A DNA stretch of 64,000 nt from Hirudo medicinalis (Eukaryota; Annelida; Clitellata; Hirudinida; Hirudinidae). Each line of letters begins with the position of its first letter. The stretch's first letter is position 1. The notes under the pieces are model-generated. The model searched no databases, was not told where the DNA came from, and worked only from the letters and a program-made list of their open reading frames with translations. The DNA lies in contig MPNW01000058.1 in NCBI GenBank assembly GCA_011800805.1, positions 48,170-112,169 on the forward strand. Direction: 5' to 3'. Of this stretch, positions 33,698-48,600 are shown piece by piece. A program made the translations under genes and the position numbers.

Positions 33698-36600
33698 TTA
33701 CAATTCGACGGGCTTGACAAAGCTGCCGTGCAGCGACCTCATGTCCACGTCACTGGAGTCTTTCCGAGCCGTGAAGGGCCTGTAGAACATGCCTTTTTTC
33801 TTGCGATGCTTCTTGGGAGGTCTCTTTCCCGAAAGCAGTGCACTGCTCCATCTTACTAAGTCCAACATTAGCGTCTTGAGGTATTCGATGAGATTTCTCA
33901 GCTCTTTGTTGCGGCTCTGGTACCTGCGAAGCTGAAGAAGATAAGCATAGGGAACTGTAAACTCATCGATATCATGAATTGTAAAATTTAAGTTGAGTCA
34001 ATTCGACGTTTTTGCCAACCCTTCGGTAAGTCAAGACGATGTCGGAAATGATGAAAGCCTTAAGAGTGCCGGAGAAGATGGATATCAGGAGGACTACGAT
34101 GGATGCCGTGTGGTAATTTGCATCCATGCCCAGCACCTTCCTTGGATGGACCATATCGTAGATGAAGAAGATGAAGCGCTGGTTAATCTGAGCATATTCC
34201 TCTTTGTACCTTGCGGGAGTTATTACATTTTTCAATTGGAAATAAATAAAAATATAAATAAACTGATAGTACAAATAAATAAAAACCAAATCGATATTTA
34301 TAAAGAAATTTAATCAGCTAAATACATTAATTATATATGAACTACATAAATTAATGTCTTTTTTTTAAAGTTCTTTTTCGTAAGCCGACCTTGAGTGGCT
34401 TATGCATCCATACGAAGGGGACGTGAAGGAACTTTTCAATCGTTCTACCATTTATATAGCAACCCCTACCCGAGGCCGCTCCCAGGCTGGGTTTCGAACG
34501 CGACACATTGTGACTGTTGCCATTATCGCTGCTTGCAGGAACACGACCCATTCGGCCAACCCACTCGCAGCCATGTTAATATTTTAACATGTTAACATAT
34601 ATTACTAGTACCTTTTAAGGTAGATGCATACATGAAAATGAATGGCAAATATTTCAAATTTTCAAGAATAAGCTCAAATATGAATGTTATGTAAACATCC
34701 AAAAGTATTAATTTAAATTTACTGATCTCATTGGTTTAAAACACTCCAAAAAATGGAGGGGATTTAGTGTAACAAAAAAGTCAAAATTTTTTAACAATCC
34801 ATTTGTATAATTTAAGAGGCATTTAAGAGATATTTTCTGAGATTAAACTTGATGATTAAAGTGAGTCTCACTCTGAAAAGAAGCACATCTTAAGATAAAT
34901 GAGTCCCATGGCCACACAGCTAAACTTGATCACAAGCAAGCAGAAGATTTTCAAGGCCTGAGCAAGACAAAGTTGGAAGATCCTTTGCAGGTGATTCAAT
35001 TTGAGTAGCTCAATTACTCTTATTACTATGATAAAAGTCATTAAATAGATGAGGAACAGGATACCCTGTCGAAAAATTTTCAAGTTCCAGCATAAGTTAT
35101 TAAATTCGAATTAATGAATTAAAATCATTAAATTATTAAATTTTATTCGTTAGAAATCGTTCATTTCAAATTTTGTCATTAAAGGTTAAAAATAGGTCCA
35201 GGCAACCAAATCTTGCTAGGTTAGGATAGCAAATGTCTTGCAGTTGGAATTACAAGCTTTCTGAATCGACTCACCACAACTCCACTGATGTAGAAAGTCA
35301 CGTAAAGGTCTCCAGTCGAGAGGTAAAACTCGCTGAACACGTCCGATATGCCGTGGATGACGAAGACGTAAATGATGCTGATCATCAGCACCATGAAGGT
35401 CGATGCCAGGTCAAGAATATTCCAGAAGTTACTGAAGTAACGTCCAGCTCCGACGTAGAAAAACCTTTTCATGTTTCGAAACAAGGAAAATCCGAACGCC
35501 GGCCAGAACATTATCAGGGCTACAGCCACCCGTGGCTGCTCAAAAGGTATGGGTGAGTGGGAGACTAGAAATACCTACGTAATGCATTATTTCAATGTAA
35601 TCAACAGCTCAATTACTCAAGTAAGGTGTTCTTTCGTAAATTATAACTAAAAAGGATTATTAGTTATTTATGATTTTAAATTAGGATTATTATGATATTA
35701 ATGTTAAATGGAATGGCTATTAAAATGACTTGTTTTGTCAATAAGGGAAAAAATGACAGTGCTTCTAATAATGCCAAAAAGAGAGGAAAGCCAAATTTTA
35801 TGACAAAATTGAGAAAACACCCGACAAATTACCTCTTCTATTGTAACTTTGAATCCACCCCCCATGGGCTGATGAGCGGCTATGAATATCCAGGCGATGG
35901 ACTGGACGGCAGGTATGTAAATATAAAAGGTGGTCCCCATGGCCATAAAGTTGAAGTTGAAAAAGGAGTTGTTCTCCATGACGTCAATACAACCGAGCCC
36001 AAGGCCTCGCGAGTACCCCATGCAGATGGTTTCGAATTCATACCACTCAGGATCGTTATGGTAATCTGCCCAACCTAAATGAAGAAACGTATGATAATTT
36101 ATAGACCACAATTTGCAACAATGCTCTTAAGAATATTTTAAAATTGCACTTCTGATACCAATAATCAATAATAGATATTCAGTCTCAAAGAGTGAGTAGC
36201 ACTGGTTACAACTCCTGGTCATTTGGGGTTTTTTTTATACGTTTATGTTGGCCAAACAAATACTCGAAAACGAAGCTAAAAATACAAGAAGTTTGATCAA
36301 CCCAGAAAGCCATCCAAGAGTTAGCCTAAGGGCATGACATCCCACTATTTGGACAAGCCAAATAATAATAGTTAATAAATCACTACCCATACCAGAATGA
36401 GATAACCTGCAACAACGTAAGAAATGCGATAAACTCGGCATACTTTTCTGGTCGCCGATCCTCGTGAAGCAGGGATAGTTGATGGCGTAGGCATTCACCG
36501 AAGCTATGGGTTGAAAATTTAGCGATCGACTGAACACCTTGCTTAAATTCGCAAGGTTTGCCTCAGGACCGTAGATATTGGGAATGAGGTGATTTCGCAG

Positions 36601-39600
36601 CCAGTGGTAATATTGGTCTCTCTCCTTAATCTGCAATTTTTTAAATGGCCCAGGTTGGATTCCACGTCGGTAATTGACACATTTGTTGAAACAAATCTGA
36701 AAAAATTGTTAGGACCTCCTTTATGTGCCTCCCAACCAGGAGTCTCTCGACACTGTATTTGGCCAAGAACATGGAATAGTCGTACATGCTCATGGATATG
36801 ATCATTGCGCAGGCAATAAGATAAGAAAAGAGAATGATGTTCAACAGGAGCAATTTGGAAAGCTTCATTTTCTTTTCTACTTTTATCTGAGGAGAGGAGT
36901 AAAATAAATACATTTCAGTATTTTTTATCGACCAATTCCTCAAGGAGTGCTGGCTTTAAAGTTATAAATTTGAAAACAACAAATTGCATTTATCTTCTGT
37001 AACAGTAAAATATTGAATATGTGAAATATTTTGTTCAAAAATGAATAATAATAAAATAATCCATTACCTTTTTCTTGATCATGATGGGACTCTTGTAAAA
37101 AGGACTCTTCCTGAGCTTATAGACTCTTCTCTTATGATAATCGTAGTAATGCGTGAGATCTGCATTAGCAACGATAAACACAACAACGTTTGTTTTGTAT
37201 TGATGATTTTATCGACAATTGGTGCACGAATGCAAGAGTACAAACACAAATCCTGCTCCATAAGGTTAATCATACATCCACTCGAAAGAGCAATCGTTGT
37301 TAACTCGAATTGATAAATTAGGACAGCAAATGTAATGATGTCCAATTACTTAGAAGGGCTTCCCTCTTGATCACACCCAGCCTCCCCAGGGGGAAGTGAA
37401 TGTACTGCCTGGAAACGAGCGACCTGCAGAAGGCACCGACAACGATGCAAATGGGGTCGATGACGAATATGTTGGCCAGCAGGGTGATGAAGACTCGAAC
37501 GAACCAGTCTGCAGTTATTTCGCTCACATTCTGTTCGACAAATTATTTAATTAATTAATTAATTTATTTATTTATTTATTTAATTATAAGCTTGCACAGG
37601 AACCCGACGGTTTTGGTCAGTTTAGATGGTTTTAGTTTTTGTTATCTTCATTATCTTCAATCGTTACAAATGTCACAAGCAGAGTCATCCTGAGCGAACC
37701 TGTTTTATCAAGACAAAGATAAAGAAGGAGGTCACACAAATGGTGATCGTCAGGAAAATCCAAGCAACGAAATTCATCCACCAAGGAAGATGCCCCTCTA
37801 CCGTTTCCACGTGGTACTTCCTCATTTTCTTCTTCAATTTACCACCTGAACGAGAAGGTAATAAAACGTCCGTGCGAAGATAATTTTTTTTCCAAAATCA
37901 ATCCGAAATTTGACTTTTTTATTTCTAAATCCTCTGCATCCTCGAGGCATTTGTCGTGCAGGAGCTCACCTCGTTGTTCGATGAGCGTCTTCATGAGAAG
38001 TTTCGTCTTCTCTCCTATAATTTCTTCCTGGAGCAGGCCCTTTGCGATGTCGCTCACGGTGTGCACGGACTTGCCGGACTTGCTGGACTTGCCCGACTCT
38101 TTGTCGTATTCCGACGAAAAGGAATCCAGACTCTCGATGTGACTTATGCGACTGTGCCTCTTCGGCCTCGTGTTGTACACGCTGGTGTTTTCGGATTTCG
38201 GCTTGGCGTTGTAATTTCTTTGAAAAGTAGGAAAGACTCGAACCTTGTTGTTAGAAAGGTTGATCTGGTCGTCGGTCGTCTCCATCATCTGCTGGAACTG
38301 GTTGAAAGCGAGTCCCGTAGTTGCGACGTTAGGGTTTTCGTCGTACATGTCGAACTCTGCCTCTTCTTGAACCTCTGCTCCTGCCGGCCCTTTGAAGATT
38401 TTAGACAAGAAGTTGATGACGACGTCCGCGACACGGGTCAAGGCCAGTTCTTCTTCCGGCTCGTCTTCTTTCTGTAAATGGACAAATGAGTTTTCGCAGC
38501 AGATGATTCAGAGATCGTGAATTAAATCTGGAAGAAAGTATGGTTATTGATAATCATAATTTTATCATTTACTAGGTCGCTAAATTTCTTCTAATTAACG
38601 ACGACATCATCTTAAATAATAAAGCGATTATTATTAAAAGTAAAATTAAATAAAAATATTAATTAAGAATTAACTTCAGTACTCATCAATATTCAAGTGG
38701 TCACCAAATTAATTTCATTTTAGAAATATGCAATACTAGGTAAGGATTATGTAAATAGCCTATTTCCTAAGTTAAATCTCACTAGTTATGATTACCATGT
38801 ATAATAGCATCTTAACTATTATTATTAACCACTTCACAATGATTATTACGACATCCTGCATTAACTGACCTTTTTTGTTCCGATGTTCCTGTTCCAATCA
38901 CTGATGATGTTGTGAGTAACTTTTCTCTTCCTCGACTGAGAGAAAAGAACGTCGAAGAACCAAAAGAGCGGACTCATCAATATGCCGATGATTATAGCTG
39001 ACAAACGAACGACATTTCAATAAAACAAGAAGCAGACGATAGAAAATCAGTACGATTCGGCCATTCAAATCTAACGTAGTTATGTAACCAATGTAATTAT
39101 AGAAATACTGGTCACATTATCGACCGGTCACCAATGAGCCAGTGCAACGACAAAGTGTAATAAATAGGTAATAATTATCACAAGCGTCACAAGAAATTGT
39201 AAACAAATTACTTAGAGCAACATCTTTGAAGATCGTGTAGAAAATAGTGCCGCTCCTGGCGGACGGTCTTTGCAGTTTCTGGAAGAGAAGAGTCGTCAAG
39301 AGGTAAAGGTGGGTGTTCAACTTGCAGGTGGCAACCCTCTGAAACCTTGTGAATCTGCTCAGTATCGGGTTTGTGAAGATCGAGAACCAAACATGGTTTT
39401 CCACGAATCCTCTGAAAGTGGAGAAACACCGATGTACTAAAATTTGAAAATTATTTAAAATAAAAATTTATGACATTATCTGTAGTAACACTGTGGTATC
39501 TTAAATGCTCGATGCATATTTGAACGCACTTGTGCAATACACCCACGTGTATTAGACACATTTAGTTTGCTATTATTGTGATAGTTACAATCGTCATAAC

Positions 39601-42600
39601 TACAGATTTAGAGAACTTTTATCAAAGATGCTTTCAAACTGAGACAAGAAATAAAATTTCGACGTTTAATTGGCACGAACTTAAAGAAGTTCATAGTGAA
39701 GATGTTGTTGAACTCGTTGAGCATGAGGGAGGTGGCAGCAAAGAAGGTCATGTCGTTGTTGACGCCCTTCATGTTGACGCCCATCCATTCGTCGCAAATG
39801 AACACGTAGGCGTCCCTGAACTGAAGGTCGAACACGGTCACTTGGTTCACGTACCTGGTCGACGGGCAGCTCGTTTGAGTTCACTCGTAAACATTCACCG
39901 ATAATAAATCTCCTACGAGATAGATTTCCTCCCTCCATTAATTAATGTGTTAATTAATAATAATAATATGCAATAGCATGCATAATATGCAATAATGATT
40001 CGGTGATTGTCATTAAGGCTGGCCATGAGAAATATCTAAGATACAAAGCATTTTATAATGTGCTTTTTAATAAGAAGCATTTTTGAAAGCTTTTGAAAAT
40101 GAAAATGCCGGAGATTTTCGTCGGTTACCAGTTGATTTTTTTGTTCGACTGAGTTTCATCCACGATCCAAAGTCTGACTTGGGTCACTTTCCCGAGAGGC
40201 TCCGTCGCCCTGATGATGAAGTAATTCTGATGTCCGGTTTGGAGTGTAATGTAACGCTTGCAGACGAGTTTGTGCGACAGGCTTTTGTTTAAAGTTCCTG
40301 GAAAATGAACGTTCCAAACAATATATCTGGCTACTTCAAGTTCAAGGTGAAATTAAAAATTCAAATCTTTAAAAAACGTGACGTTAATTAAGCCGCCATC
40401 TTGCCAGACAGAAATACGTATTATTATAAATTATTATAAAATTTATTATTCAATCTAGACAAAAATTCTCTGTTCACCAATGAGAACCAAGAAAACGGTC
40501 CCGTCGCAACCAGCAAAAGGTCTTATGCCGGTTTCTACGGCGACGAGGTAAACGTATTCGGCATTGGGGTAGTTGTCGGCCAGATCGACCGGATAGGCCT
40601 GGAAAATTAATGCTCGTCCGTTGTGGAATATTGTTAACGAACGACAAAAATAACTACACTGACGAGAATAGCCAGTTTTTGGTCCATTTTCTTTGCCCAA
40701 ATGCCGAAGGTAATGAAAAAGATCCAGAGAGACACTATCGTGACTATGCCGAGCCTGCTGACGCTTTCTTGGATGGCGTCGCCGAAAATGGACGTGATGT
40801 CCATGTTCGGACTCTCGGTCTTCGTGTCGCCGGTGAACATCGACAGATGGTAACAGAGACAAACGAGCGTCTCGTCCGTGGTGTGGATCGGAGAAACCTA
40901 GACGATACATTTCGAGCTGTCGATACGAACAAGTCAATATTCAACCGATATTCCATCTAGAATTTATTCAGTCACCCCAATGCTTATAAACTCATCTTGT
41001 ATTAAACAGGTAAGGTAAATTGTCAATTAAACAAGTAAGAGACTGTTTGGCTACCCCAGCGCTGTCTTCAAATTTACAATTTCTAACTCTTTTTTTAATC
41101 AATTATGACGATTAGGCCTGAAACGACGTGCGATGTAATCGACAAATACCACGGCATTAAATTATCAATTAAGCGATGAATTCAAAATTAAGTATTAACA
41201 ACTAAAAAATCTCTGAGGCTGGGCTTTGAACCTCTGGGCTGTGAACCTAAATGGAGGAAGCACTCACGGCACATCCGTACGAAGATCTTTCGTCGGGCTC
41301 GTACCAGTATTGACAGGAGAGTTGAATCATACTGAAGGTCAAGGTGTACTCGACTCTGTCGGATGTTATGAAGGTGTAGATGAGTCCGGTCTGCTTGTAC
41401 TGCATGAACATGGGCGGCAACGTCATGTTGAACGTCCTCTCGGCTTCCCGGTAAAAACTGCCGAGCGAATTTTCGAATCACGAAAACGTCGACGTAAATT
41501 TGTCGTTCGCACTATATTTTATCAAAACAATATTTTCGAATTGCCGTCCACTCTGGTTTGTTTTCTGTCGTAGAAAAACTTTCGATCCAAAACTGATGAC
41601 TTTTGAATACAAAAGAAAAGCACACACCAGGAGCAGAGGAGTTAAATTTAAAAATTAAATTTCATACTTGATTCTCTTGAAGGCTATCTCATGGCACTGT
41701 CTGTAGTCTTTGAGTAGGACCCGTTCTTCGAGTTCCCAGCTAGAACCCTCGCAAAGGATCATTACCAGGACCCCGCTGACCCTTCTCAGGTCTTCTATGA
41801 CTCGCTCGAATTTCACGTTGATCTTCAGCTTGTACAGCGTGTTGTTGAACAGCGTGGTTGGCAAGTTGACAAAGGTAACCGAGTTGTCCATGCCAAACCG
41901 TCCAGAATAAGTGAGCCATTCTGAGGTCTCAGTGGGGACTTTAATCTTTAAATGGGTTTATTACAATTTGGTTGCATTCGCTGGATCCTTGAAGTTATTT
42001 CTACATTTGCAACTTTAAAATCGGCCAGAAAAGCAGGATGAAGAACGTGAACCGACGTCATTGGTAAACTGCTTACCACAACTGGAGTCAGTAGGTTTTT
42101 GAGGGGGAGATAGCTTCCCTCGGCGTACAAGGAAACGCTGACAGTAGGTGTGAAGAGGCTGCCTGTCGTCAAAGCCAGTGGATTGAATGGAAATATGACC
42201 AGCTGAAAAAACACGCATTAAAACGTTAAAAAATACATTCGTTCGTTCGTTCGGTCCGCCGTGTCGACCGTCACGTGCCTTCATCGTGACTTCGGTGTCC
42301 AGCTTTTTCAAGGAGGGCGTCGTCGGTATTTTGATGAGGAATTGCGACTCTCCGTCGTCGACCGACAGTTGCATCGTTTCGTTCGTCCTCAGGTCGAACT
42401 TCTGGAGGTACAGAGTGAAGACCGACGTGGCGATCATTTTGGTCCTGTTTTTTGTCACTTGGTTCACGTAATAATTGCCCAGATATGCCAAGTTGTCCAG
42501 TACGTAGCTGAGCACTCTCTTGCTCTGACGACGAGTGATATTTAAGGGCGTTTTGGGAATTGAGGTAGCGATTTAAGAGTCACATTATCGTGTTTTATAA

Positions 42601-45600
42601 ATTTACTCTTAGAAATGTAAGTTTTAGCTTAAGAACTTTGCATGACGTCGAATTGCGTGCGTTCGTGTGTGATGATTTTAAAATGAACACTTTAAACTTC
42701 TTGAATCGACATTGCGTTGTGATTTAATAACGATTAATTTTATGAGTTAGAAATGAAAAATCCTTAGATGTAAGTTTAAACTCCTAATTATTACATCGTA
42801 ACTTTTAAAATAAAAACAAAAACGTATTGACAAATAACAATTGCAATCAGATCGAATGCTTTCTTCCCCTGGTTAAAACAATTTACATAAAACTGGACAT
42901 AAACAAGTATGTGAATGCTAGTAACAAATGATAATCATATCTAATAGCTAGTAACATAATCATGTCTATGAGTGCTAGCATCAAAATCAGATCTAATAGC
43001 TAGCTAGTGTGAATAGTATCGGTCTTACCCTGACGTCATGGCTCTCGTTGTACCTGACGTAAGCAGAGTATAGGATGTAGGACAGAGATTCAGTTAGGTG
43101 CCTGTAGAATGCAATTGAGCATCGAGAAAGCTTTAAAGTTTTAAGTTTTATTATGCAAATCTTATGCAAAGCATATGCAGTTTTGACAACTTTAGAGATG
43201 GTTGACTGTAGAAATGGAGAGTTACAGGAGAGAGGTGGAGTATTCTTCATCTGTCAAGTTGAAGCTGTCGGTGGTCCAAAGCTTCGATGCGTCAATCATC
43301 TCGAAGAGATTCATGTTATCCACGACGTATATGGGGTCTATCTCCAGGGGATTGGCCAGCAGTAGGTATATTAACTTGATCGTTTCCATCTCCAACAGTT
43401 GGTCTTCCAGCTTATTCCAGTTGAGCATAATGAGGTCCAGAAGAAGTTCTCGACACTGCGAGAAATCGATTAAAAAATCACGTCCCAAACGTGCAACTCG
43501 TCTTGGCTAATATTTGCGAGAAACAAACGATTAATTATATTAGAATAATAATTATAATTATAATAATGCTATTAGATTAATATTAGAGAATTAGTTAATG
43601 AGCTGTAACTAAGCTCTACAATAAATCTTGCTTGAAAGTTTGACAGGAGATCGTGGCAAGCGATAGTTGCTATTTTGAAGTCTAATTGCTAAAAAGTGCT
43701 CGTTACTTTCTACTTTTTCAACAATTCATGCACGTGTTATTATTGTTAACATTATCATCATCATCATCATCATCATCATCAGTATTAACATTATTATTGT
43801 GAAATTGATACAGGGCAGAGCTTTATAAATTGTTTTTTTCATGTAAATTAAGCTTATTTTGAAAAAGTTGTTTAGCATTTACTTTTACTCTGTATTCCAC
43901 ATCCAATTCATCAGTTGCAGGATTGTCGTTGAAGAATTCGATGGCATTGCCAATGACGATGATGGTCGAAAGACTGTCCATTCTCAGGTTCCCGAGATAT
44001 TGAAAGTTGGTGACGTAAGTCAAGTTTTTGATGACCTGACAAAGACGACGTGTTCATCTTATTCTACCACAAAAACAGTTGTTGTTTTTCAAGATGTCGC
44101 GATGCATGCCCATTTACTTGAACATTGCAGAGTAAATTCAGATGAATTGTCACCTTTCATCACAAAAAACTATACCCCCTCTCAAAAAAAGACATAATAA
44201 TAATAATTATTTATCAAACAAATGCGCATCTTTATGACTTTTCGCTCTTAGAGGGATATGCCGTAATATGTGCTTCAAAAAGCTAATGGCATTGATGATT
44301 ATATATTTATCCATCATAATTACCAATAATTTGTTTTAAAATAAATCGCAGAAATCTTTTCTTTTGGTAATTTTTTTCTCAAAAACCTTCAATTGATGAT
44401 TTTTCAACTGATATTTAGCTCCCCAGTGCCATTGTCATCATAAATGTTCGACCCCTTGTCCCCGTACGTGCAACGCCCTTCACGGTCGGCCCCTCGTTCC
44501 GTTCGTCGAAAAGTTCTTCGTTCGGGTTTCTAGGTTATTGGAAAAAAACCTACCTTGAATTTGACGCTCTCCACGTCGTCCACCAGCTCGCTGTCGATGA
44601 CGTAAATGCATCTGTAGTAATAATCATGAGGGTCTCCGATGCTGAAAATGAGATTCTCGATGGGTCTGTCGGTCGTGCCTTTGAACTTCAGCAGAGTGAC
44701 TGGTAAGTGTCATTTGATATGAATTATTTTTTATACTTTACATACTTAAATATATACACTTATATAAATATATATTTACTTATATACTTATATATAAATA
44801 TATTTAATACCATCAACTATAAGTTTTTATAAGTATCTTTATAAGTATCTTTTGACAAGTTTAAATCTGATTGAGTATGAACTTGAATGATCCAATGCTA
44901 GGGGATTATTAGCTTAGGACATCAAACATTATTAATACTATGAAACATTGGATATGGTTCTTTATAATATATAATATTATAATATATATGAATATATATA
45001 TATATATATATAAATTATAAATTATAATTTCAAAAGTGAAATTATTTAGTAATTATTTATGAGGTCCAAACTGTCTCCAAGTGCTTGAATATTTATTTGA
45101 AAATTTTGATTATTGACGTTTCATTGTGTCGTTAGAGCCCTAAATTAAATCATTAACCGTAAAGAATTCAGTCCCGAAATGAAAAACATTGTCGTTCGAG
45201 ACGTACCATGGCACAGATTTGTTGCACGTGTTACAAAATCGATGGTCAATCGACGACATTACCGACGCTAATTCGACGTAGCGGTTAACGTCACCGACCG
45301 TCCTTGCGTTTCCCGCAGAGTCCTGACATGATCTTGACGTGGAAGCCCCTCGAGCAAGTCGTCGTGAATCTCGTCACCAATCCGAATCCTATGGTCGGGG
45401 TTATGGAGCAATTCTTTCTGGCTAATCTCATCTTCACAGTTTCGTATTTGAAGTGAAACGACATCCTCGTGTTGCTATTGAAAACTGTTTGGGTTTAATG
45501 AACAAACATTTTCAATATTTTCACCGCCATTTCAATTAGATTAAGAATTAGTTAATTAGTTAATTAGTTAAGAACAGTAATTTGGGATGTCACTTTAAAT

Positions 45601-48600
45601 AGCTACGAATTGCAAAGTGAATTCTTAGAGTTATTCGGGGTCGGGCATGTCTGCATCGTCAGATCCATTCGCTCGAAATCCATGTTTTAAATGAAATGCT
45701 TTTTTAAATAACCTTTTAATTAACATCGCATTAATATGAATTAACTATAACTTATCGTGTCAGAATTGAGAATAAATTACTAAATAAATAACTGATAAAA
45801 ATTGTGGAAAATCAAATTTGGAATCTCTGGAAGTTCACTTATGACGATGAATGTGATGTTTCCGTCCTCCAGGCGACGGAGCTGCTTTCCGTCGAGGGTC
45901 AGCGTCTCTCTGTCCAGGATGGCGCCTTGTACTTCGCCAGGGGGTAATTTCCATCTACAGCTATATATAGAGTATAGAGCTCCAGTAGTTTGAACCTATT
46001 ACAAATCACAGATAATTCTCTCTACAGCAGCAGTTATCATCCTAAGTCAAAAACTCAACATACCTTCAGCTTGAGTGTCTCTAAAGCATTAAGATAAGGG
46101 TCACAGTTTTCTAAACAATCTAAACGAAATTGGTCTTTGTCCGTGACCTTCTTGACCGTTATTCTTTTAACTAGCTCGGGCAAGTAGCGGAAGCGATATT
46201 GCGGCACTGCGTACACAAAATAGTGGATAAAGGTGGATCCCTCGTCGAGGAGAAGTTTGTTTTCTTCGAAAGCGAAGGTCATTCCTCTTCGTAAAAAGGT
46301 GGATCCATTCTTGTAGCAGGGGAACATGTCTTTCAAAATAATTTTCACCTTCTATAAATTTCTTGATTAAAATGCAATCATTTCCTTGTAAATACGATCA
46401 ATATTTCTCTGCTTAATAATTAACGTCGACATGTAAAAGCACATGTCAAAAAATGCCATTTAAATAAATGCTTGTCAAAAAGTAAATAATCAAATGTAAT
46501 ACTAATTTGATTCTTAAACTGTTGGATAAGAGATCTCGTGCAGTACCAAGAAATGTTGCCAGCCTCCGGCATGCGCCATCTGACCACTATGGAGTATGAG
46601 CCGAACGACTCGTCTAGAAAGATTGCAATTACAATGGTCAACATCGAGTCGGCTTTCTAAAAATAACTAAAATCAAATAAACAACACGGTCGAGCTAGAA
46701 GTCGAATTAAAATTTTATTCGAAACAAACTCAATATTTTAGAGAATCCATCCTCGAATTCGTAATCGTAAGTCAAAGGCGGCAAGTCGGCCAAATGTATC
46801 GGGTAAGTTAGGAAAGTAGACGCACCTTTCTGTAAACGATCAATAACGTCAAAAATATTATTAAATTTTTTAAAGTATAATATATTTATGATAATAAACA
46901 AAAGTGATAACAGGCGAATGAAACTAAACCAATTCCTTGTTCAATTTCCATGCCGGAAGCTAACGATTTCCAAGGGTAAGACAACCGAAAACCAAAGAAA
47001 AGCAGGCGCTTTCCGTCGTTTAACGATAAAGTTAAACTTCATCTCGTGCAAGGAACATTTAAAAGTCTCAGTTCGTTAAGTACAGAAAAGGTTCACTCCA
47101 GTGTACATTATATTTTCTAATTTTAAAATTGAATTTTTAAGCTATTTCAATAACTAACCCTAACCCTAACCCTAACCCTAGCGATGGTCTGGTTGCGAAA
47201 AGAGCCATAATTATTGCATATTCATTTATTCCCAGTGCAAGTTAGCTCAGAGGGTAGCATTCCTGTGAATTACGGTAAAAGCAACAGTCGTTACGTATCG
47301 TGTTCGAAACCTGGCTTGCACCGCCATAAAGCGCCCCTGGGAGCCGTCGCTATATAAATGGTCTAAGCGCCCCCGATGCTCACGCTTAAGGCGCTATATA
47401 AATAAACTTACTTACTGACTTTACTTACTTATATCAAGGACAATCTATCTCTACATTTACCTGCAACAAGTTGGGAATAGAACTCGAATATTACTTTAAT
47501 ACCACAAAAATTAAAAAAAGTAAATCGGCACTTGTCGATTGTATAGACAATTCTACAAATTATTATTATTATTAATAACAAGTACTGAGCTAGCTTAGCT
47601 CAGAGCTAGCTTGCTAACAAGAGCAGAGGTAAGTCAAACCTGTATTCTGAATTGCAAGTAATCGCCGGCACTGGGACTGACCACCGTGGGAATCGTCAAA
47701 TTGACCAATCTTCCGCTAAGGGGGTTCCAAACTCCTCTTTGCTGGTAGGAGAAAGTAGTTCCTTCTTCTCCCTTCATCTCACTGGGTCCAAGGATCACAA
47801 AGACATTGCTGGGCTCAGTCACATAAAATATTCCACCAAATGTATGATTCAAGAGGAGATTATTATGAGTTACTTGGCATTCTGAAAAAATCAGTACATT
47901 AAATTACTAATCATTAACGAATGGCTGTGTAATTGATTTTGATTGTGTGCGTGATTTTGGAGAGAACACATCTCACTTTTGCATGATGCATTTAGTGAAC
48001 AAGTGTCTGTTGTATTGCATACTCTGAACCTATCACAAGATGGAGGACATAGGCAGAATTTAATGCCATAAGACATGGGCATATCAAAACATGGTAAAAT
48101 TCCCTTGGCATACTCTATGGTATCACCTTAAAATACGACAAGTTACAAAAATTAGAATCAACAATTGGCTTCAAAATGAATTTAATTTTCATCACAGAAT
48201 GTCGAAAAATGAGTCAGCAGACTGGTACTTTCATCGGCAAAAATTTTCGTTTCATCGATACCAAATACTTTTGTTTGATTATTTTGCGAGAACTTTTGAT
48301 TTTTACTTATTACGGTAGTTAACTAACCGCTTCTTTTGGGCAGGCTTAATAACCAGCTTAAGATCCCTCATCTTAGCGCGATTGCAACTTTTCAATTAAT
48401 AATTCAAACGATACAAATATTGATGCAACCGATAATCTTCAAAACTTACGTTCGCATTTGTTCATAGACGAAACGACGTAGTTATCGTGACACAGGCATT
48501 TGTAATAGAAGCCTTGATTTAAGTAGCCATGGCAAACTCTCACGGCTGGCAGTGTAACTGCACAAAACAGATTTATTTTTTATTCTATATTTTTACTAAT

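Noticed and set aside
37956..38477. 173-residue plus-strand ORF
   Set aside because: Antisense shadow of the large polycystin exon 37970-38471.
42015..42515. 166-residue minus-strand ORF read straight through two polycystin exons
   Set aside because: The second half is the wrong frame of exon 42077-42202; splicing at 42279 with a GC donor gives the REJ/GAIN-like reading.
47235..47321. Functional tRNA gene
   Set aside because: A and B boxes are present but the acceptor stem and anticodon arm do not pair well, and a non-tRNA body and tail follow, so it is a SINE.
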